A stretch of DNA of 64,000 nucleotides from Corythucha ciliata (GCA_038030265.1 CM075939.1:36561253-36625252); one strand, 5' to 3'. Positions 1 to 12,167 are shown, counted from the stretch's first letter. A program made the numbers and translations. The notes: generated by a model not told the origin, from the letters alone.

Positions 1-470
1 GAGAAATTGCCAGTCTAGCCGTTTTCCAGGCGGGAATCGTCAGTTTAGCCCACTTTTAGGGCGCAATTAGTCTAAAAGTGTGAATGGTCAGTTTGGCCAT
101 TATTGGCGCCCAAACGATCTATTGTTCAGTATTCTGGGCAGGAATCGTCGGTTTAAGCATTTTCAGGGCGGGTAGCGTCAGTTCATGACCATTTTTAAAT
201 CGGGAATCGCTTGTTTTGCTATTTCTAATGCGCGAATGGCCGATTTAGCGACCATTTTCAGAGCGGGAATCTTGATCTATTCAGGCATTTTCAGAGATGG
301 TCGAATCGTCAGTTTAGCTATTTTTATGCACATGAAGTCAGTTTAAAGCGGTACTTGCCAGTTTGGCAACTTTTAAGGCTCAAATAGTCAGCTTAGCCAT
401 TTTCAAAGCACGAAACGTCAATTTTACCAGATTATAGTCAGTTTTACCTTTTTTTATGGTGGGAATATCT
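1..470. repeat. Diverged tandem repeat field, family 1
   Basis: The stretch is built of imperfect units of roughly 30-40 bases around a core like 'aatcgtcagtttagcca' followed by 'ttttcagggcg'. Units differ by many substitutions and indels, so this is an old degenerate minisatellite and not a recent array. The same family recurs at about 30540-31100. No coding potential is convincing; the reverse-strand ORF at 380-772 is a by-product of the repeat and adjacent DNA. Confidence 0.6.
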
Positions 471-1493
471 ATTTTTAGGCAGCGAATGGCTGCAATGCCA
501 TTTTTAGTGGAGCAAAGCGTACAATTTCCCAAGCCTCCTTTGAGCAAATTCTGGATCCACGTCTGAAAGTAGTACACCTGTTTTCGGACCATTTTACATC
601 GAAAGAGGCGAGTACCTACTACAATAATACCCCACGAAATTTTTGTTTTTGAAATGAAAAAATCCGTCAAATTAGTTTTTGAGGGAGCCAAATTCTCAAT
701 ATTTAGGCCTGAAAGAGTGAAAATTTGCGTTTGAAAGGGCCACCGCGGAATTTTGGTATTTAAATAGCACAAAAATTGGCGGAGCTGGGGTTCATAAAAG
801 CCAAAAGGACATCTGCACGATGTTCCATTCTTTCTGCAGCTTTTCCGTCATCCTGTGTGCGGCGGGCCCTCCACCTCCCTCGAGCAGTGGAAGCAAGCTT
901 GCCACGTCGACGGCCCTATAGTCCGTATGGGCAGATTTTGAATTTTTATTCACAGATCTGAATATTCTGTTCCTCGGGCGTCTAATTTGTGGAAGGATAA
1001 ACGGGCTCCCTTGCTCAGCAAAACACCCCCCCCCCCGCAACCATTTTTTCTAAATTGCGCGATTTGAAGGCAAAGAGGCGTTTCAATCAAATTTTCTTCC
1101 TATTAGACGCCACTTAATACTTTAATTCAATGTGGCGGAAAAGATAACTTCAAAGGCTGGCCCCCTTTCCCATGCCTCCCTCCCTTTTTGGGACATGAGG
1201 TGGGTCATTGGGAGGGAGGAGGTTAAGGTCCAATTTAGAGGGAAAATTAGGTGTATCGAGGTCTTGGACCAGAGGTTTTTGTAGAATAAAGCCTTTCTAG
1301 AGTTGGAAATTCAATTTTTGGACGTGAGTCTCCAGATTTCTTGCTGCCTTATAACTATAGGGATGATAGTCATCAGGGGAATAGTCGGCCAGTTTCTCCA
1401 TTTAATTGAAAGTCTACGGGCCAAATCATATACTTTCGTGTTCTAGTAGCAACGTCGATAAATGTTCAAAAACAGATTTATTCACATTTTTAG
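471..1493. other. No gene recognised; probably intron of the BR-C gene
   Basis: I see no BTB first-half exon here (the family's 'LRWNNYQ...' start is absent in all frames) and no other domain. A C-run lies near 1026-1037. Because a BR-C BTB exon starts at 1494 with a splice acceptor, this is best read as the end of the preceding intron. Confidence 0.4.
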
Positions 1494-2660
1494 AGCACAC
1501 CCTGCAAGCACCCTGTCATCGTTCTTCAAGATGTCGTGTTCGAAGATCTCCACGCTCTTGTCGAATTCATTTATCACGGCGAAGTCAACGTCCGGCAAAG
1601 ATCGCTGTCGTCGTTCCTTAAAACAGCCGAAGTGTTACGAGTCAGCGGTTTAACTCAACAGTCGGAGGTGATTGCGAAATTGATTTCGAGCGTTTTTTGT
1701 GTGAATAAACTGGACGTTCTTAAATGTATAGGCCGTTTCAATGGGGCTGGACAAAGGCGGAGGTCTTTCGGACGGCCGAGGATTCCCACAACACCCTAGG
1801 AGATCGTTGCACAAGCATAGAGAGCGACCCAGTTCGATACCTTTGGAAACTATGGAACAACAGGTTTGTAGTATTTTGTTCATTATTTTGTTTTTGTGGA
1901 ATTTGTGTGGAATTGTGTTTTTTTTGTTTTTTTTTCAAGGATCATTCGATGCCATTAAAACGTCCGAAAACCGAGTCGAACAACCACAGTGAAATGTCCC
2001 CGCCCATCATTGACGATATGGAAGAACCACCCATGGACTTTTCAACGTCGGGCAACAACAACACAAGTAGTCTCCGCGACAAACACGACATTTCACCGCC
2101 AGTGTCGGCGTCCAGCGGTGATCTCATTAAACCCGAACCGATTGAGCTGACACCGCACATACACAGCGAGCGCGACGATTCGAACGACGGTGATTCAGTC
2201 GGTGAGACGAAAAGTGAAAGCGGCAGTGGCGAGCGAGTGGATCGGCGAGGTGGTGATGGAGGTGGTGAGACTCGAAGTGAAGGCGGCGGTGGCCCAGGCT
2301 CGGGGAATGATCCTCCTTCGAGAGGTGGCGGCGGAGGCGGTGGTGGAAACATCGGGCCTCCCTTTGGGCCGCCGTCAGGCTTGCCTGATCACGATCCCGA
2401 TTCGATACACAGCGCTCACAGCTATCTCGATAGTAAATTGTTCGCCGGTGCTGGATTCAATTTCAGTATGGCTGCGGCGTTAGCAGCAGACTCATTAGCT
2501 GGTAATTTCACTTGATATTACATAAATGTGTTGAAGAATTACCATAATTCACTCTCTACCCCCTCCCACCCTCTGATCTACCATTACTTCGTTTTAGGAT
2601 TGAATAATCAAGCCCATGGACTCAGTAATACAGACGGCCTGGCCGGTACATCACAACAAG
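1494..2660 (+). CDS. br: Broad-Complex core: BTB C-terminal half and linker exons (partial gene)
   Basis: BR-C proteins are BTB zinc-finger transcription factors of the ecdysone/juvenile-hormone response; all isoforms share an N-terminal BTB core and splice to alternative finger exons. Here exon 1494-1667 follows a 'tttttag' acceptor and encodes [30 protein letters not shown] and [15 protein letters not shown], which is the C-terminal half of the BR-C BTB domain almost word for word. Three more exons join in consistent phase: 1732-1863 (ending ETMEQQ), 1940-2501 ([12 protein letters not shown], acidic, Ser- and Gly-rich) and 2598-2660 ([11 protein letters not shown]). All have AG/GT borders; the last ends in phase 1, which matches every finger exon downstream. 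The first half of the BTB domain must lie upstream of the window. Identification is strong; exon 1732-1863 is the least certain and rests on phase agreement. Confidence 0.85.
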
Positions 2661-3305
2661 GTAATTTCAACTCTTTCATCAGTATCCTCTCTTAGTCAAA
2701 GTATAAACATGAATGAAACGTTTAAAAATAATAGTGAAATCACAAAGCGAGGCTTTTGCATGCTTCAAAAAATTTTAAAACAAAAAAAAAATCGATTCTA
2801 TCACCAGTTAGGGGCTTTTGAGAGAACAAAAACATCGTTTTATTACACACAAAATAAATTTTGAATTCTATGAGGCTACTATCGATCCTCTTCTCCTACT
2901 TCTCCAGCTTATTCGTGCCAGAATGGCACGATATAATGCAAACGTTCAGCCCTCCTCCAAGATTCCGAATATTTCTCAAAACGAGTGAGATAATACGGGT
3001 CGGTATGGGTGGGGAAGCTCGAAAAGCAGTAGAGGTGGGCGTAGAAATTACGGAGCGTCCCCGAAAATTGCGTATTTCTTGAGATCGCAAAAATTGGTTG
3101 AAATTCCGTTTTTTGGGGCGCCCCTGAGTCGCTTCTTCCAAATACCTTACCTGGACCACCGCCACCGTGCTTTTATTTATGAATTTGTTTTTTTTTTTAC
3201 TTCTCCTCCTCGTCCTCTACCCTCTTCTTCCTCAAACCACTGCTTGTCTATTTTGCTGGGATACTAAAACTAAGCTTGGTCCTTTGGCCCCTCCTCTGGT
3301 TGCAG
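2661..3305 (+). other. BR-C intron before the first finger exon
   Basis: Begins with GTAATT and ends with a pyrimidine-rich tract and 'tgcag' at 3305. No additional exon is recognisable; short ORFs here have no domain. Confidence 0.6.
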
Positions 3306-3490
3306 GCATGTGGCACAGAGAGCGGCCGGGCCGGCCAGTGAGTTCCCTTCGAAAGGACGAGCCCAGTTTCCTTTGCGACATTTGTCAGAAACGCTATCGA
3401 ACGATCAGTAGCCTCAGGAATCATAAGAGCGTGTATCACAGAGCAAATCGTCATTTGCTGACGGGGTCGAGTCAACATCAACAACAATAG
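3306..3490 (+). CDS. br: BR-C alternative 3' exon with a single C2H2 finger
   Basis: The exon follows a 'ttgcag' acceptor and takes two bases to complete the phase-1 codon left by the core, giving GMWHRERPGRPVSS, then one C2H2 finger (FLCDICQKRYRTISSLRNH with a second His in KSVYHR), a short Gln-rich tail and TAG at 3488-3490. The finger resembles the second finger of BR-C finger pairs. Other BR-C finger exons, including the two downstream, carry two fingers; no first finger is visible between the acceptor and this one. It could be a divergent or reduced isoform, or the partner finger may have been lost. DNA target specificity would be set by this exon. Confidence 0.75.
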
Positions 3491-5003
3491 CGGCAGCGAC
3501 AGCAACAACAAAAATAATAATAGCATTCGAGTGGTTGTAGCACGGTGGGTGGAAAGGGATGAGCGGGGGATCCATTTCGAGTCACCCGCTCGTTAAATCT
3601 TTCAAAAAAATTTATGAAACTCAAGTATTTTTTTAGGGGAGAAATAAAGTTTAAACTTTTAAATTGTTATTGAAAGCTAAACTCACATTAAAATTGCTTA
3701 TCTCGCTAAATTTTTCCTGTGATAAATTATTGATTCAAATGATATATTTTTCCTATAAAAAAAAGGAAATAAAAAGATATTTTTGTTCTACTCAGATCTT
3801 TTCACACCCCCTCTTTCCCTTGTTAGCATAGTCGCACCCTAAAAAACTCGCACTAGCTCCGGGAAAACGGCTGAGTAACACCAAATTGAGCATGAAACAC
3901 GTTTATTTTTATGTTTTTTATTAATTATTTAGTCCTATACCTTTAACGCAAATCTGCACTTTCTCACCACTCACCCTTCAACTGATGGTAGAATCAATCG
4001 TCTTTTGTTTATTCCGTTGAAATTTTTGGAATTTTTGCATGCTTTAATTTTTCTATTCTTATCCATAATTTGAAGAAAAGAAATATTTATTTTAAAAAAT
4101 AATAATAATAAATAGTTAGCCATCACTCAGTTCCTCTGGCATTGTCCATGTCTACAAGACCTCATGAGAAGCCTGGTAATTTAATAAAGAAAAAAAGCTT
4201 ATTGATAACTTATCTACATTGCAGACAGTTTATATATTTTATTTGAGCATTTGATATAATTAGCGTTAACAAAAAATAATTTAAAAAAACAGCATGGCAC
4301 AAGGATTTGTGTGTGTACAAATTGTCAGATTTTTTTTTGTTTCCATTTCGTTTTTATTTTTCTCGTCGCTGGGTCTTTGTGGTTCCGACAAAAAAGGACA
4401 AAAAAAATTTCTCCCCCTTCCTAGCAGGGTGAATGGTGGGGAGTTTCGCGAAAAAAAAAAAAAACGGCCGGGAAAAGAAGATCGGTCAACTTAGCACCAA
4501 ATTTAAATTTTAGTATAAAGTTTTTCATTAAAATTGTAGACAATGGACAGTGCTAGACCCAATAGGTTTTTTTTCTCCGGCCGTTTCCATCTCTTTTTTT
4601 TATAGGTATATATAAAGCGAGATAAAAGTTAATTAGGTAGGTACGCGAGGAATGCGTTGGTATAAAATGATGGAAAACGATTCTTAATTTGTTTTAATCG
4701 AGTGAAGGTTTGAGTATTGACACTGTGACCGTAACGCTCGCAAATTAAGAGTTGATTAATTAATCCGGAGCATGTTTTACGCTGTTGTTGAAGTAAATGT
4801 AACGGCCGGATAAGAAAAAAAATGATAGGGGTGGTGGATTTCGGTGTTGGCTATCATTTCCCTCGACTTTTACTATTATTATTACCATTATTATTTTAAT
4901 TTTGTTTTTTATTCATATCGCTCATTCACCCCCCGGGGGGTATTTCTCTCTCTTTTTTTTTCTCTCTCTCTCTCCTCCACCCCCAAAAAATTTCCCCCCT
5001 CAG
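3491..5003 (+). other. BR-C intergenic/intronic spacer between finger exons
   Basis: AT-rich DNA with homopolymer runs, probably containing the 3' UTR of the first finger isoform and the intron skipped by the others. A strong polypyrimidine stretch (about 4946-4999) precedes the next acceptor. No other coding feature seen. Confidence 0.5.
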
Positions 5004-5242
5004 GTTTAAGGAAAGTGTTCACTTGCGTGGCTTGCGGTAAAGTCCTTTGCTCGAAGGCGAGTCTCAAACGTCACGTTGCCGACAAGCACGCGTCACGGCA
5101 AGAAGAGTATCGTTGCGCCATTTGCGAGCGGGTCTACTGCTCGCGCAATTCCCTCATGACACATATCTACACGTATCACAAGACCCAGCGGCCCCCAACA
5201 ACCGATTACTACCACTACACGCCGGCTGACGTAAAATTTTAG
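5004..5242 (+). CDS. br: BR-C alternative 3' exon with a C2H2 finger pair (CSKASLKRH type)
   Basis: After 'ccctcag' the exon enters in phase 1 and reads GLRKVFTCVACGK, then two adjacent C2H2 fingers: CVAC...LKRHVADKH and CAIC...LMTHIYTYH. The strings CSKASLKRH and CSRNSLMTHIYTYHK are signatures of one of the conserved insect BR-C finger pairs; I am not certain which Z-number it carries. The exon ends with a short tail and TAG at 5240-5242. Each finger exon is used alternatively, so this encodes a separate isoform of the transcription factor. Confidence 0.88.
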
Positions 5243-5928
5243 AATACGACAGGTATTATTTATTAGAAAAACAAGAAAACAAGGTTTTTAGTTTAAAAGA
5301 TTTGTTCAAGTTGTATCGACTTATAATAGTTTTTGTTGTCGTCTGCAATGTATTTTAAGTTATCGAGGTCTTAAATCGATCGGTTGTTTTACGCAGATCT
5401 CCCATTTGTAGATCAGGCTTGACCTCCCCCTCCTCCGCTCTGGGCTGCTTTCCTCACTTATCCCCTTTCAAATAAAATTTTGTTTGTGACACCCCCTCCC
5501 CTCCAACAGTAGAATATGACACCCGTCGTAAAGGCACGTGCTAGCAAGCGCGGATCCATAGTTTTCTTCAATGCCCTCAGACCCGCTCTCTATTGATTTA
5601 ACAATGTGACTCCTCGGCCGTTTTTCAAGGGATAAATGTGTGAATTTAAGGCCCCCGCGTTTGTCGTAATTGATGGTAAGCATCGATTAGCTAGGATTTC
5701 TGGATTATGAGTTCCCTCCCTTACAATTTTTCGATTCTTGTTAGATGTACGAGCTAGAGCGTTCAGTTGTACATTTTTTTTTTGTTTCATTTGACTCTTT
5801 AAGGCCAGAAATATTTATAAATGGGAGATTTGCTAATAAAATTACGATAATCATCAATTTTTTTCTCGTATTAATATGATGTTTTTCTAATCGAAATCTC
5901 CGTTTTATTCGCAAACAGTTTTAGCCAT
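5243..5928 (+). other. BR-C spacer before the last finger exon
   Basis: Non-coding, AT-rich; ends with an acceptor 'gcaaacag' at 5928. Reverse-strand ORFs here have no recognisable domain. Confidence 0.5.
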
Positions 5929-6196
5929 GCCGCCACCACTCAGCGGAGGGATTAACGAACCACAAGACTGCCCATACTGTCGACGAACCTTCTCCTGTTA
6001 CTACTCCCTTAAACGCCACTTTCAAGACAAGCACGAGCGCTCCGACACCCTGTACGTCTGTGAATTCTGCCACCGACGCTATCGAACGAAAAACTCACTC
6101 ACGACACACAAATCACTGCAGCACCGTGGAACGTCGGGCATGCTCAAACGACTACTCAAAACCACCGCCGGTTTTAGCGGTCATCCTTTTTTATGA
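5929..6196 (+). CDS. br: BR-C alternative 3' exon with a C2H2 finger pair (CRRTFSCYYSLKRH type)
   Basis: The exon enters in phase 1 (VLAMPPPLSGGINEPQ) and encodes two C2H2 fingers: CPYCRRTFSCYYSLKRHF...H and CEFCHRRYRTKNSLTTHKSLQH, followed by SGMLKRLLKTTA. The finger pair and the MLKRLL tail are conserved in insect BR-C. The frame meets TGA at 6194-6196, but the same frame is then open for 60 more codons (see the next feature). The last coding bases contain a T6 run, where a sequencing indel could occur, but an indel there would not keep the downstream frame. The DNA-binding identity is firm; where the protein ends is open. Confidence 0.88.
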
Positions 6197-6220
6197 GAGT
6201 CGATTCAGCAACAGCAGCAG

Positions 6221-6255
<35 letters not shown>

Positions 6256-6379
6256 GCTGAGCGACACCAGTCGTGAACGAGCGCGATACAGTGTCGTCAC
6301 CGACTCGCCTCCCATGAGTGGTTCTAGTAGCGGCGGTGGTTCACAAAATCAACGTTGGTTACATCCGGTGCTTAAGTAA
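6197..6379 (+). other. In-frame polyQ/Ser-Gly extension downstream of the BR-C TGA
   Basis: Directly after TGA at 6194-6196 the same frame stays open for 60 codons to TAA at 6377-6379. It reads ESIQ, then a Gln-rich run with one His, then LSDTSRERARYSVVTDSPP, MSGSSSGGGSQNQRW and LHPVLK. Codon choice is CAA/CAG-mixed and the composition is protein-like, as in BR-C tails of other arthropods that are Gln/Ser-rich. This could be a stop-codon readthrough extension, a former coding tail cut off by a recent nonsense change, or a base error at the TGA. Confidence 0.5.
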
Positions 6380-9300
6380 TTGACAAGAAAAAAACAAAGC
6401 AAATTACATTTAAATTCAAAGGAAAAATCCCTCTGCGCATAGCAACTGTGAACTTTTTTTTCGTGAAAAAGTAAAATGAAAATCTACCTGAAAGGTTCTT
6501 ATTCTCCAAAAATCCTTCCCTCATTTGTCTATTTTGAATTAGCGATTTTTCGAAGGAAAGTTTTATAAATGGGGGAGGATCAGTTTATTTAGTTTTTTTC
6601 AAAAAAATGCTCAAATTTCTCCATCCCAGTTCACAGGCCTCCCTTTTAAAAAAAATAATAAACAAATAAATAAATAAATAAAAATAAATAAAAAAGCTAA
6701 ATTATTTTTATAAAAGTAAAATGATTTTGAAATAAACCACTCCCCCATTTTAAATTGATTTTTAAAAGCAATTTAAGCATAAAACAAAATTAATATTTGC
6801 ACAATGAGTACCTGAAAATAATGAAATTGTTATGGCAAAAGTCTGAAATTGAAAGTTTTAACTGAAGCAATTCTCTCATTTTTATGAAAAAAAGCCATTA
6901 AATACAATCAAAAATTTTAGGACGATTCAATTTTTACAGTACCAAAAAAAAAAAAAATATCGCACTTCATCTTCCATCCAAATTTTGACACCTCGAAGTA
7001 CAACACTTTTTCTAAAAATGTGGCTTAATCGTCTACCTCAGGCATTTTACTTATTCATTTCCTTGAAAAAAGAGCGTATTTTAAGATAATATTTATTTCA
7101 AATTAAATAAGTATAATCGCTCTTCCTTAGAAACAATTGTGCAAAAAATTTAGTCCCCCCCCCCCTCACATCACCAACCAGTTCCATCCCATTTTTTTTT
7201 TTTTTTTTTTTTTAAGTGGGTTGCGTCTTGTGACTGAGGAAAATGCTAAATTAAAAGAATAATAAACAGATTATTATTAAATTGTAAAGAAAATCTATGA
7301 AAAATATATAAAGAAAAAAATAGAAAAAATTAGTGGTTAAGATGTTGTAGTTTTTCATGTTTGTACAAAGCTCACGGTGTTCTTCATTCGCTGTAAATGT
7401 TTTTTTTTTTTCTAAATTGAAAATTCTATTTTGTCGTAAACTGTATAAAAAGACAGCCAAATTTTACGCATGAAAAAAGTACAAAACAAAATTAAGACAA
7501 ATATTCCAGAAGGATTCGGGTTGTTTGGAAATGTCCCCCTCCCCTTTCAACCCCAAACACACACACTCCCAACCCTAACAAGTAACCCCTACGCCGCCCC
7601 TAATATTGACTTGGCCCTGGGATTTTAAAGATGGCGAGCATAGCTTATTGGAGTTTTTTTTTTTTTTTGTTACTTTTTACTATTAATTAAATATTATTAT
7701 TTCGAGCAGTTGCGTTGTGTTTATCATTTCTGGTTAGAGAAGAGCAGGAGAATTCTTGTACATATCTGAGAATTTTTGTTACTTTATAAGATAAAAATTA
7801 TCATTAATATAGTAATATTAAGATCCAGCTTCTTTAAAATGCGCGTACACGGCCATATATTTACGTTTCAAACGAGCTTACTGTTGGCAACCCTGTTTTC
7901 CCTATTTTTTGTTGTTATTTTATTTTATTTTCTTAAGAAAATTGTGATTGTGTATACATTTTTTTTAGTTGTATTTTTTTATTTAATTTTGAGTGTCGTA
8001 CGGTTCCAATTTTTGAAGAAAAATAATTCGGCCAAGTCAAAGATTTTTTTTCTCGAAAAAAAAGATTAGATGTGAAAATATTTAGGCAAATAAAAAGTGT
8101 AAAAAAATATTTTCATTAAAAAATATATTTAAATAACATATCTAATTTGAAAGAAAAAGAAAAAAAGAAATGGAATAAGTATAAATGTGCCAATATGTAT
8201 ATATTATATTTATATCGTACGTCGTTGAAGTAAGCACCCTTGTTTTCGTTGAATACTTCATTTTTACATTATATTTAGGGGAAAAGCCCCCCCCCCCACA
8301 ATTCCGGGAACTTTTTTTTTGTTTGTTTTCTAGGACATATCACTTCAAAACACAGGCATTTGTTTTTCGCGGGATTTCACCCCCCGATGTTTGGCCTAAA
8401 AGCAACTTATTTTCTTCTTTTTTCTTTCCAAACCAAAGAAAGTACAAATGACTGAAGAGCAAAAATAAAAATTAGATTATATTTTAATATAAAATCCAAC
8501 AAAATTAAGTTTTTTTTGTTTGTTTAATTTTGACTTCTAGATACTTAAGAGATAAAAAAAAGAGTCATTTGTCAGGTGGAAAAGGAGAATCGACTACATC
8601 AGCCCCCCCCCCCCCACAACTTGGGGGTACCATACTGGCATATTTAACCTTGAAATTGTGATTTTAATTTCTTTATTTTTTGTAATTTTTACCGGTGATG
8701 AAAAGGGAAGAAAAGCACAAAGTGTTTTAAATTTTGTTGGGAATTAGAGAGAAATTGTGATTTTTTTGGTTAATCATATGTGATCAATTTTTTTACTTGT
8801 AAACAATTAAGTTGAAATTATTTGTTATTCGTGTTTGATTTGATCATTCCAATTTTCGTTTTTTATTCTTATTATAATTTTTTCCTCTTAATGCTAACAT
8901 TTTTGTGTCACTCGATGTCTTTTTTCCTTCAGAATCTTGAGAACAAGTAGCGTTATTATTATTAAAACAAATAGTTGAATAATTGTACAGGTAACAAGTT
9001 AAGTTTTTTTATTTCGAGTCGACAGCACGAATTTCGACTTAACAACTTGGCGGTAAGGACTCAGTTAGTAATAAGCCGGCGAAAAATCAACAAGCATAAC
9101 CACCCGTTAAATGATTACAACAATAGTTTAAAACGCAATAGAAACAGGTTATTTTTTTACAACAAAATACGCAATAAACAATAAATAAAGCAATAGACTT
9201 ATTATATTAATTGTTATTTAATTATTCATTGTTATCACGCAAGGAAAGACTGTTTTTAACATTTTATTACACAAGTAAACCGCTTCAACCTCAATAGAAC

Positions 9301-10728
9301 AATATATATTTTTTACAGTTTGCTCAATAAAAGAACAAGTAACTATTTTTTTTTGTTCCCGTAAATAGTTTTTTCTTTCACAGGTTTAATTTTCTGCTCG
9401 GGTAATTCACAGACTGCATAAATAAATATAAATAATGAAGAAAACAGAACAAAATAGTCGATTATATTAAACGTGACTATGCGCATCGTTTTGTTGTTTT
9501 TTTTTTTAAATAATAATTTTATTAAAACTTGCTATCTTTTTTTGTTTAAGTGTACAGGATATAAAAAGTAGTGAATTACGACAGAAGCCAAGTTGTTAAG
9601 CACACAAGTCGAAATTAAATTGTTCATTTATGTAATGCAACACAAGAGGGTTGGGAGAGGCGGAAGGTCTGGAAAAATAATGAGAATACTACAGTTTCAC
9701 CCGAAGTCTAGACAATCCGTAAAATTAATATTTATTGTACCATTAAAAAACAAAATGCCCTCCCTTGAACCTTTCGAAATATTATAAAAGACGCCTTCTC
9801 GAAGTACAAATTTTGATTTCTAAACGATATACAGAACCTTATCATTGCCCCTTCCCCCCCCCCTCGATATCATGGAGGCACAAAAAGCACACACGCCGGA
9901 GCCAAAAGAAAAAAAAAAAAAAACAACAAAAAGACTGTCCCTTCCCCTCCCTTTAAATTCTGTTTTAAAAAAATGTTAGGACAATAAATCACTGATTAGA
10001 CTGGGCACCAAAATTTTTCTCTAAAAAAAGGGCAAACTTTTGTTTCTTTAAAAAAAAAATTATTTATTTTTCATTCTTTCAATTTGTAAATTTGATATGT
10101 GTAATATAACTGTATAAGTGCCAAATTCTTCGTCAGTGTCATTTAAAAGAAAAAAATTCTGTCTTGAAAGGACAAAAAAAAATATATTTAAATGTGCTGT
10201 ATGTACTAACTGGATAGTTAAAAAACAAAGAAAGTTGTTTTTTCTTAATCTTCTTCTAAAAGCTCAACGCGCTCAACCAAGCGGATTTTTATTTAATAAT
10301 TGGTGGCAAAAGCATACAAAAGATAGATGTTAAGCATTATTTTAACTGTTTCATTCCCCTGATTCCGGTTCTCTGTTATTAAAAACGAAAAAAACAAAAA
10401 AAACGCGATTTCAATGTTTGTGTGTTTACAAATTATTAATAATAATTTTCAAAAAAAATGCTGCACTGATGTCAAGTCATAAATATGAAAAAAGGAAAAA
10501 AACACAAAAAAACTAAATGTGAACTTGAAGAAATTTGCAGATTAAAGATTGTTTGGTTGATGTCATTCATAGTACTAGGAAAATTGTAGTCTCGTCCTAT
10601 TCGCGGTCTGTGCGCCACGTGTGTGCGCGAACGTGTCATCGGTCAGTAAACAAACATGGCTAACAATAACGTGGACAGTTTCCCCAACGCCTGACAAATA
10701 GCTACGAAATTGAAATATTTTGAGCTAA
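6380..10728. other. AT-rich gene-poor stretch
   Basis: Long AT-rich DNA with many A/T and C homopolymers (for example T-runs near 7190-7213 and C-runs near 8287 and 8603). It probably holds 3' UTR of the last BR-C isoform and intergenic sequence. Short ORFs are low-complexity Phe/Lys/Asn translations without domains. I see no RNA gene. Confidence 0.5.
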
Positions 10729-10887
10729 ATGTCCAGGAAATTGCAAGTTCCGAGTCACAATTTGAGTGAAATTTCAAGTTCAGTTTCTGACGATACTGAA
10801 TTTAAAAAATCGTCCATAATGTATAAGGCACGGTTTGCCGATTTAAGAGCTTCTGGAAAATTGACTCCCTCCAATTCCACTAAATGA
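10729..10887 (+). CDS. Small hypothetical ORF, 52 aa
   Basis: The frame starts ATGTCCAGG and ends TGA, giving MSRKLQVPSHNLSEISSS, then an acidic-basic stretch and KLTPSNSTK. An upstream ATG at about 10656 opens a different 12-codon frame. No family is recognised. It abuts the BEL/Pao fragment, so it could be a leftover of a repeat. Listed only because the composition is protein-like. Confidence 0.2.
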   Translation: MSRKLQVPSHNLSEISSSVSDDTEFKKSSIMYKARFADLRASGKLTPSNSTK

Positions 10888-10903
10888 CGGACAGTCCTGA
10901 GAG

Positions 10904-12167
10904 CTAAATAGGGAGAACAAGACATATTCCAAATACGACGGTGTTCATCTGATAGACTTTCAACTCATCTTGTGGGGAAGACCGCCACACGAGTCGTTGA
11001 AACCTGCAGACCCGCTCGTCTACCAGTACGCGCTGGTATATTTGTTGAATATCTGCTGAAAGAGCGTACCGAAACAAACGAAAATTCAACAAAATTGTGA
11101 CCAAATCCCTTTGTAATTTGGGGCCCGTGTGCAGCAAATCATTTAACGAATAGCCCGAGGTCGATTTAGCACTCGCATCCAAAACCCCCCTGAGTGGCGT
11201 ACTAGTGCTGCTGGATTTCAATACTCCATGGTGAGGAATGTAATAAGTGGGACTACTATCTTGAATTTGGTTCGAAGGCACCAGAGACATAATTGGTATA
11301 TCCTTTTCCCTGATAGCCCTTCATGACATCTATAAATTGTTGGTGTAGTTTGGGATCGGTTACTAGACGCCGTCCCATTGATAAAAACCGGTTAGTCGCT
11401 AAAGCTAGCGAATCTCCTAGTAGAGACGGAGAACGACGAAATGGTAACGACACAATAAACCGACCGTCAAGGCCTCGCGACACAGTGCTCTGGAAATGCT
11501 TTTCGCACAGATCGTCTTCCACTGAAGGTTGTACCGAAATAGGCACCTCCTCGAATGACCAGAACTTTGACAGGATTCCTTCGAGCGAACTCTCTACGCA
11601 AACATTAAAGACTCTAGCGACGGGGGGAGATGAGGTATTAACAAGCACTTCACCTGTCACTAACCAACCCAAAGACGAATCCATGGCCACTGGACCGGGA
11701 ACAGGCCCCTCAATCTTTCACCTTCCGATTATCACTGACCACAAAGCGACCCCTATCAGTAAATCTACCGGCCCCGGAACATTAAAACTCGCGTCGGCGA
11801 GCTCCAGATCACGGAGGTGAGGGACATTCTCTAACGGCACAGTTTTGGAAGGCAAAGTATCAGTAACTCCTCCAAAACTAACGCCTCAATTTGATATTTA
11901 TTTTGGGGAAACACTCTTGATGAAAAAAAAAAAAATGAAGTTTTTTCTTTGATCGACGCATAACGCCTTGCGCTAAACAAGTCACGTGAGATTTTTTGGG
12001 CGTGGTGAGGAGACCAAGTCGTTCGCATGCTTCCTTTCTGATGAAGTTACCTTGGGAGCCCCATCGAGCAAGGCTCGCAACAAGAAAGGCTGGCCTGTGG
12101 TGCGTTGTAAAATCACTACTTGAGCAGTACTGAGCAATGCAAGGGAGTGTTGGCACACGTTAGACAC
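10904..12167 (-). pseudogene. BEL/Pao retrotransposon fragment (protease to reverse transcriptase)
   Basis: On the minus strand two overlapping-frame pieces read as Pao-type pol. The upstream one (11256-11690) has the spacer region before RT (FWSFEEVPI, FIVSLPFRR). The downstream one (10904-11290) has YYIPHHGVLK, LDASAKSTSGYSLND and GPKLQRDLV, the start of the BEL/Pao RT domain. Further 5' (11982-12167) is a degraded protease-like stretch (LLDGAPKVTSSERKHA). The pieces are in different frames and the RT stops before its catalytic YxDD box, so this is a dead, truncated copy. No LTRs were found around it. It is distinct from the larger element at 39362-45443. Confidence 0.75.

Noticed and set aside
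1942..2352. 136-codon minus-strand Pro-rich ORF
   Set aside because: It is antisense to the well-supported BR-C linker exon; the Pro runs come from Gly codons on the plus strand.
7190..8620. Homopolymer runs as possible regulatory or CRISPR-like structure
   Set aside because: Simple A/T and C runs without spaced identical repeats; typical of AT-rich arthropod intergenic DNA.
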